Translations under genes and position numbers: made by a program
The notes under the pieces: model-generated
Told to the model about the DNA's origin: nothing
Databases searched by the model: none
What the model saw: only the letters and a program-made list of their open reading frames with translations
In this document: piece by piece, positions 50,941-52,292 of the stretch
Numbering within the stretch: the first letter of the stretch is position 1
Layout: each line of letters begins with the position of its first letter
DNA from: Trichococcus ilyis
Lineage (GTDB): Bacteria > Bacillota > Bacilli > Lactobacillales > Aerococcaceae
Assembly (NCBI RefSeq): GCF_900109135.1
Contig: NZ_FNYT01000022.1
Coordinates: 1 to 52,292, forward strand
Direction: 5' to 3'
Length of the DNA stretch: 52,292 nt

Positions 50941-51948
50941 ATGTATTTTGTGGATAATCAAGGGCAATTGGATCCCAGCGTAAACATCGCACTGGAGACA
51001 TTTTTATTGAAGGAAAAAATTTTGGATGAGCCGATTCTGCTGTTTTACATCAATGAGCCGTCGATCATCATTGGCCGCAACCAGAATACGATCGAAGAAA
51101 TCAATGCGGATTATGTGGAAGCGAATAAGATCCATGTTGTCCGGCGCATGTCCGGTGGTGGCGCAGTGTATCACGATCTGGGGAATTTTTCTTTCTGCTT
51201 CATCACAAAGGATGACGGGGATTCATTCCGCGATTTCGGAAAATTCACAAAACCGGTCATTTCTTTTCTGCACAGCGTCGGCGTGAAGGATGCCGAGCTG
51301 AAAGGAAGGAATGACTTGGTCATCGGGGAGAAAAAATTCTCGGGAAATGCCATGTACGCAACAAACGGCAGGATGACAGCCCATGGAACGATCCTGTTCG
51401 ACTCCGATTTGGACGCAGTGACAGGTGCTTTGAAACCGCGCAAAGAAAAAATCGAATCGAAAGGAATCAAGTCAATCCGCAGCCGCGTTACCAATATCAA
51501 GCCATTTGTTGATGAGGCTTATCAAAATCTGACGACTGAGCAATTCCGCGATTTGATGCTGCTGTCGATTTTTGGCGTCAAAACGCGCGAAGAAGTCAAG
51601 GAGTACCATTTGACCGATGCGGACTGGAAGCGCGTATATGAAATCCGCGAAGAGTACTTCGGCAACTGGGATTGGAATTACGGCAAGTCCCCTAAATTCG
51701 AAATCCAAAAACACCATCGTTTCCCGATCGGATCCATCGAAGTCCGCTTGAATGTTGACGAGGGCCATATCCAGCAGCTGAAAATTTTTGGCGATTTCTT
51801 TGGATTGGGGGAAATCAAGGACGTTGAGGATGCCTTTATCGGAGTCCGCTATGCCAAAGAGGACATCCTGGACAAGTTGAACGAACTTGATGTAAAGAAA
51901 TACTTCGGCAATGTGACGGCGGAAGAATTACTTGAAGAATTGTACTGA
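50941..51948 (+). CDS. lplA: Lipoate--protein ligase
   Basis: A 335-residue ligase that attaches scavenged lipoate to the E2 subunits of 2-oxoacid dehydrogenases and to GcvH. The lipoyl-adenylate motif RRMSGGGAVYHDLGN is intact, with KFSGNAMY and the accessory C-terminal domain. GGAGAGGAATG lies upstream. It is downstream of the MBL hydrolase gene. An IS66-type end begins 15 bases after its stop codon. Confidence 0.95.
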   Translation: MYFVDNQGQLDPSVNIALETFLLKEKILDEPILLFYINEPSIIIGRNQNTIEEINADYVEANKIHVVRRMSGGGAVYHDLGNFSFCFITKDDGDSFRDFGKFTKPVISFLHSVGVKDAELKGRNDLVIGEKKFSGNAMYATNGRMTAHGTILFDSDLDAVTGALKPRKEKIESKGIKSIRSRVTNIKPFVDEAYQNLTTEQFRDLMLLSIFGVKTREEVKEYHLTDADWKRVYEIREEYFGNWDWNYGKSPKFEIQKHHRFPIGSIEVRLNVDEGHIQQLKIFGDFFGLGEIKDVEDAFIGVRYAKEDILDKLNELDVKKYFGNVTAEELLEELY

Positions 51949-52046
51949 AAAGAAAAGAGAAGCGTAAGCGCCAAATAATCAGGTAGCTTATCAGGATGAT
52001 TAATTCCATTTATACTTCAGTTATCATAGATAACGGAGGTACCCAA

Positions 52047-52223
52047 ATGGAAAGACAGCCGGACATTGTCCCTATTCAGTTAGATAGTCAAAACGACTTT
52101 GATCCAATGCCACACGAGCGAAAACTTGCTTTTGAAATAAAGGATATGGATCGAAACCGAACGGTTTCAGTATATCAAGGCATTGAAAAATACATCCTAT
52201 ACGCTTTATTGAAGGAGCTGTGA
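52047..52223 (+). CDS. IS66 accessory protein TnpA (short form)
   Basis: A 58-residue protein with the middle and C-terminal pattern of IS66 TnpA (VPIQLDSQN ... VSVYQGIEKYILYALLKEL). The usual N-terminal helix-turn-helix of about 45 residues is absent, and the upstream sequence does not encode one in any evident frame. ATG 52047 has GGAGGT 6 bases upstream, so translation is well supported. It is followed 3 bases later by tnpB. Confidence 0.7.
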   Translation: MERQPDIVPIQLDSQNDFDPMPHERKLAFEIKDMDRNRTVSVYQGIEKYILYALLKEL

Positions 52224-52226
52224 TGG

Positions 52227-52292
52227 ATGATTGTTGATTACACCAAGGTTAAGCACATTTATCTTGTTTGCGGAAAAACCGATATGCGTAAG
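52227..52292 (+). CDS. IS66 accessory protein TnpB (partial, cut at the window end)
   Basis: The first 22 codons read MIVDYTKVKHIYLVCGKTDM followed by RK, the hallmark start of IS66 TnpB (K-T-D-M-R-K). AAGGAG lies 9 bases upstream. The rest lies beyond the window. Confidence 0.88.
   Translation, partial: MIVDYTKVKHIYLVCGKTDMRK

Larger units (their letters stand above)
51964..52292 (+). mobile_element. Left end of an IS66-family insertion sequence (cut by the window edge)
   Basis: The terminus begins GTAAGCGCCAAATAATCAGG at 51964, and IS66 ends characteristically start with GTAA. Within it are a tnpA-like ORF and the start of tnpB, in the standard order. IS66 makes 8-bp target duplications, so the candidate left copy is AGAGAAGC (51956-51963). 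The right end and the transposase gene are outside the window. Confidence 0.85.

Overview
The window looks like ordinary chromosome from a Gram-positive Firmicute of the order Lactobacillales. The base composition is close to half G+C. The gene set and gene order (class A PBP, YlbF, yhaO-yhaN-yhaM, prsA, hit, ecsAB, trmB, ytpR, murC, polA-mutM-coaE-nrdR-dnaB-dnaI, thrS with a T-box, infC-rpmI-rplT with an L20-type leader) fit a Carnobacteriaceae-like organism, for example Trichococcus. That placement is my inference from protein sequences and was not checked against any database. No rRNA, tRNA, CRISPR array, prophage or defence island was seen.

Layout. 1-3.4 kb: a YhgE/Pip membrane protein with an Rrf2 repressor, plus hsp20. 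4-10 kb: an rRNA methyltransferase, queG-trmL behind a strong promoter and terminator-like leader, a phosphohexomutase, and a CNNM/CorC transporter with an unusual leader. 10-13.7 kb: PBP2A, then a gene-poor stretch of palindromic repeats, then ylbF. 13.9-24.7 kb: the yhaO-yhaN-yhaM nuclease cluster, prsA, a divergent AKR/MarR pair, yhaH-like/hit, and ecsAB. 24.8-31.6 kb: a phosphotransferase, trmB, a YtzB-like protein, an M42 peptidase, a thioredoxin gene broken by an in-frame TAA, ytpR, an unrecognised 234-residue protein, and murC. 31.6-39.7 kb: a second palindromic repeat array, then a MaoC-like protein and the polA-to-dnaI replication and repair cluster. 39.8-45.7 kb: T-box-controlled thrS, then an M20 amidohydrolase followed by folE-folP-folB-folK. 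45.8-52.3 kb: infC-rpmI-rplT, a second M42 peptidase, a HemY-like oxidase, an MBL hydrolase, lplA, and the left end of an IS66-family element cut by the window edge.

Together the genes cover cell-wall synthesis (PBP2A, MurC), protein secretion and quality control (PrsA, Ecs, Hsp20), nucleic-acid maintenance (PolA, MutM, DnaB/DnaI, YhaM/N/O), tRNA modification (QueG, TrmL, TrmB), folate synthesis and translation. Non-ATG starts are common: TTG for yhgE, the AKR gene, folP, folB and the second M42 gene; GTG for marR, yhaO, yhaN, yhaM and folK; and AUA for infC.

The least ordinary content is intergenic. There are two arrays of tandem palindromic units of about 123 bp with conserved ends and variable hairpin cores, and a second family of long palindromes with poly-T tails. 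A hairpin sits exactly between the Shine-Dalgarno sequence and the start codon of the CNNM transporter gene. Two gene-decay signals stand out: the interrupted thioredoxin gene and the apparent loss of the SftA motor between ytpR and murC.
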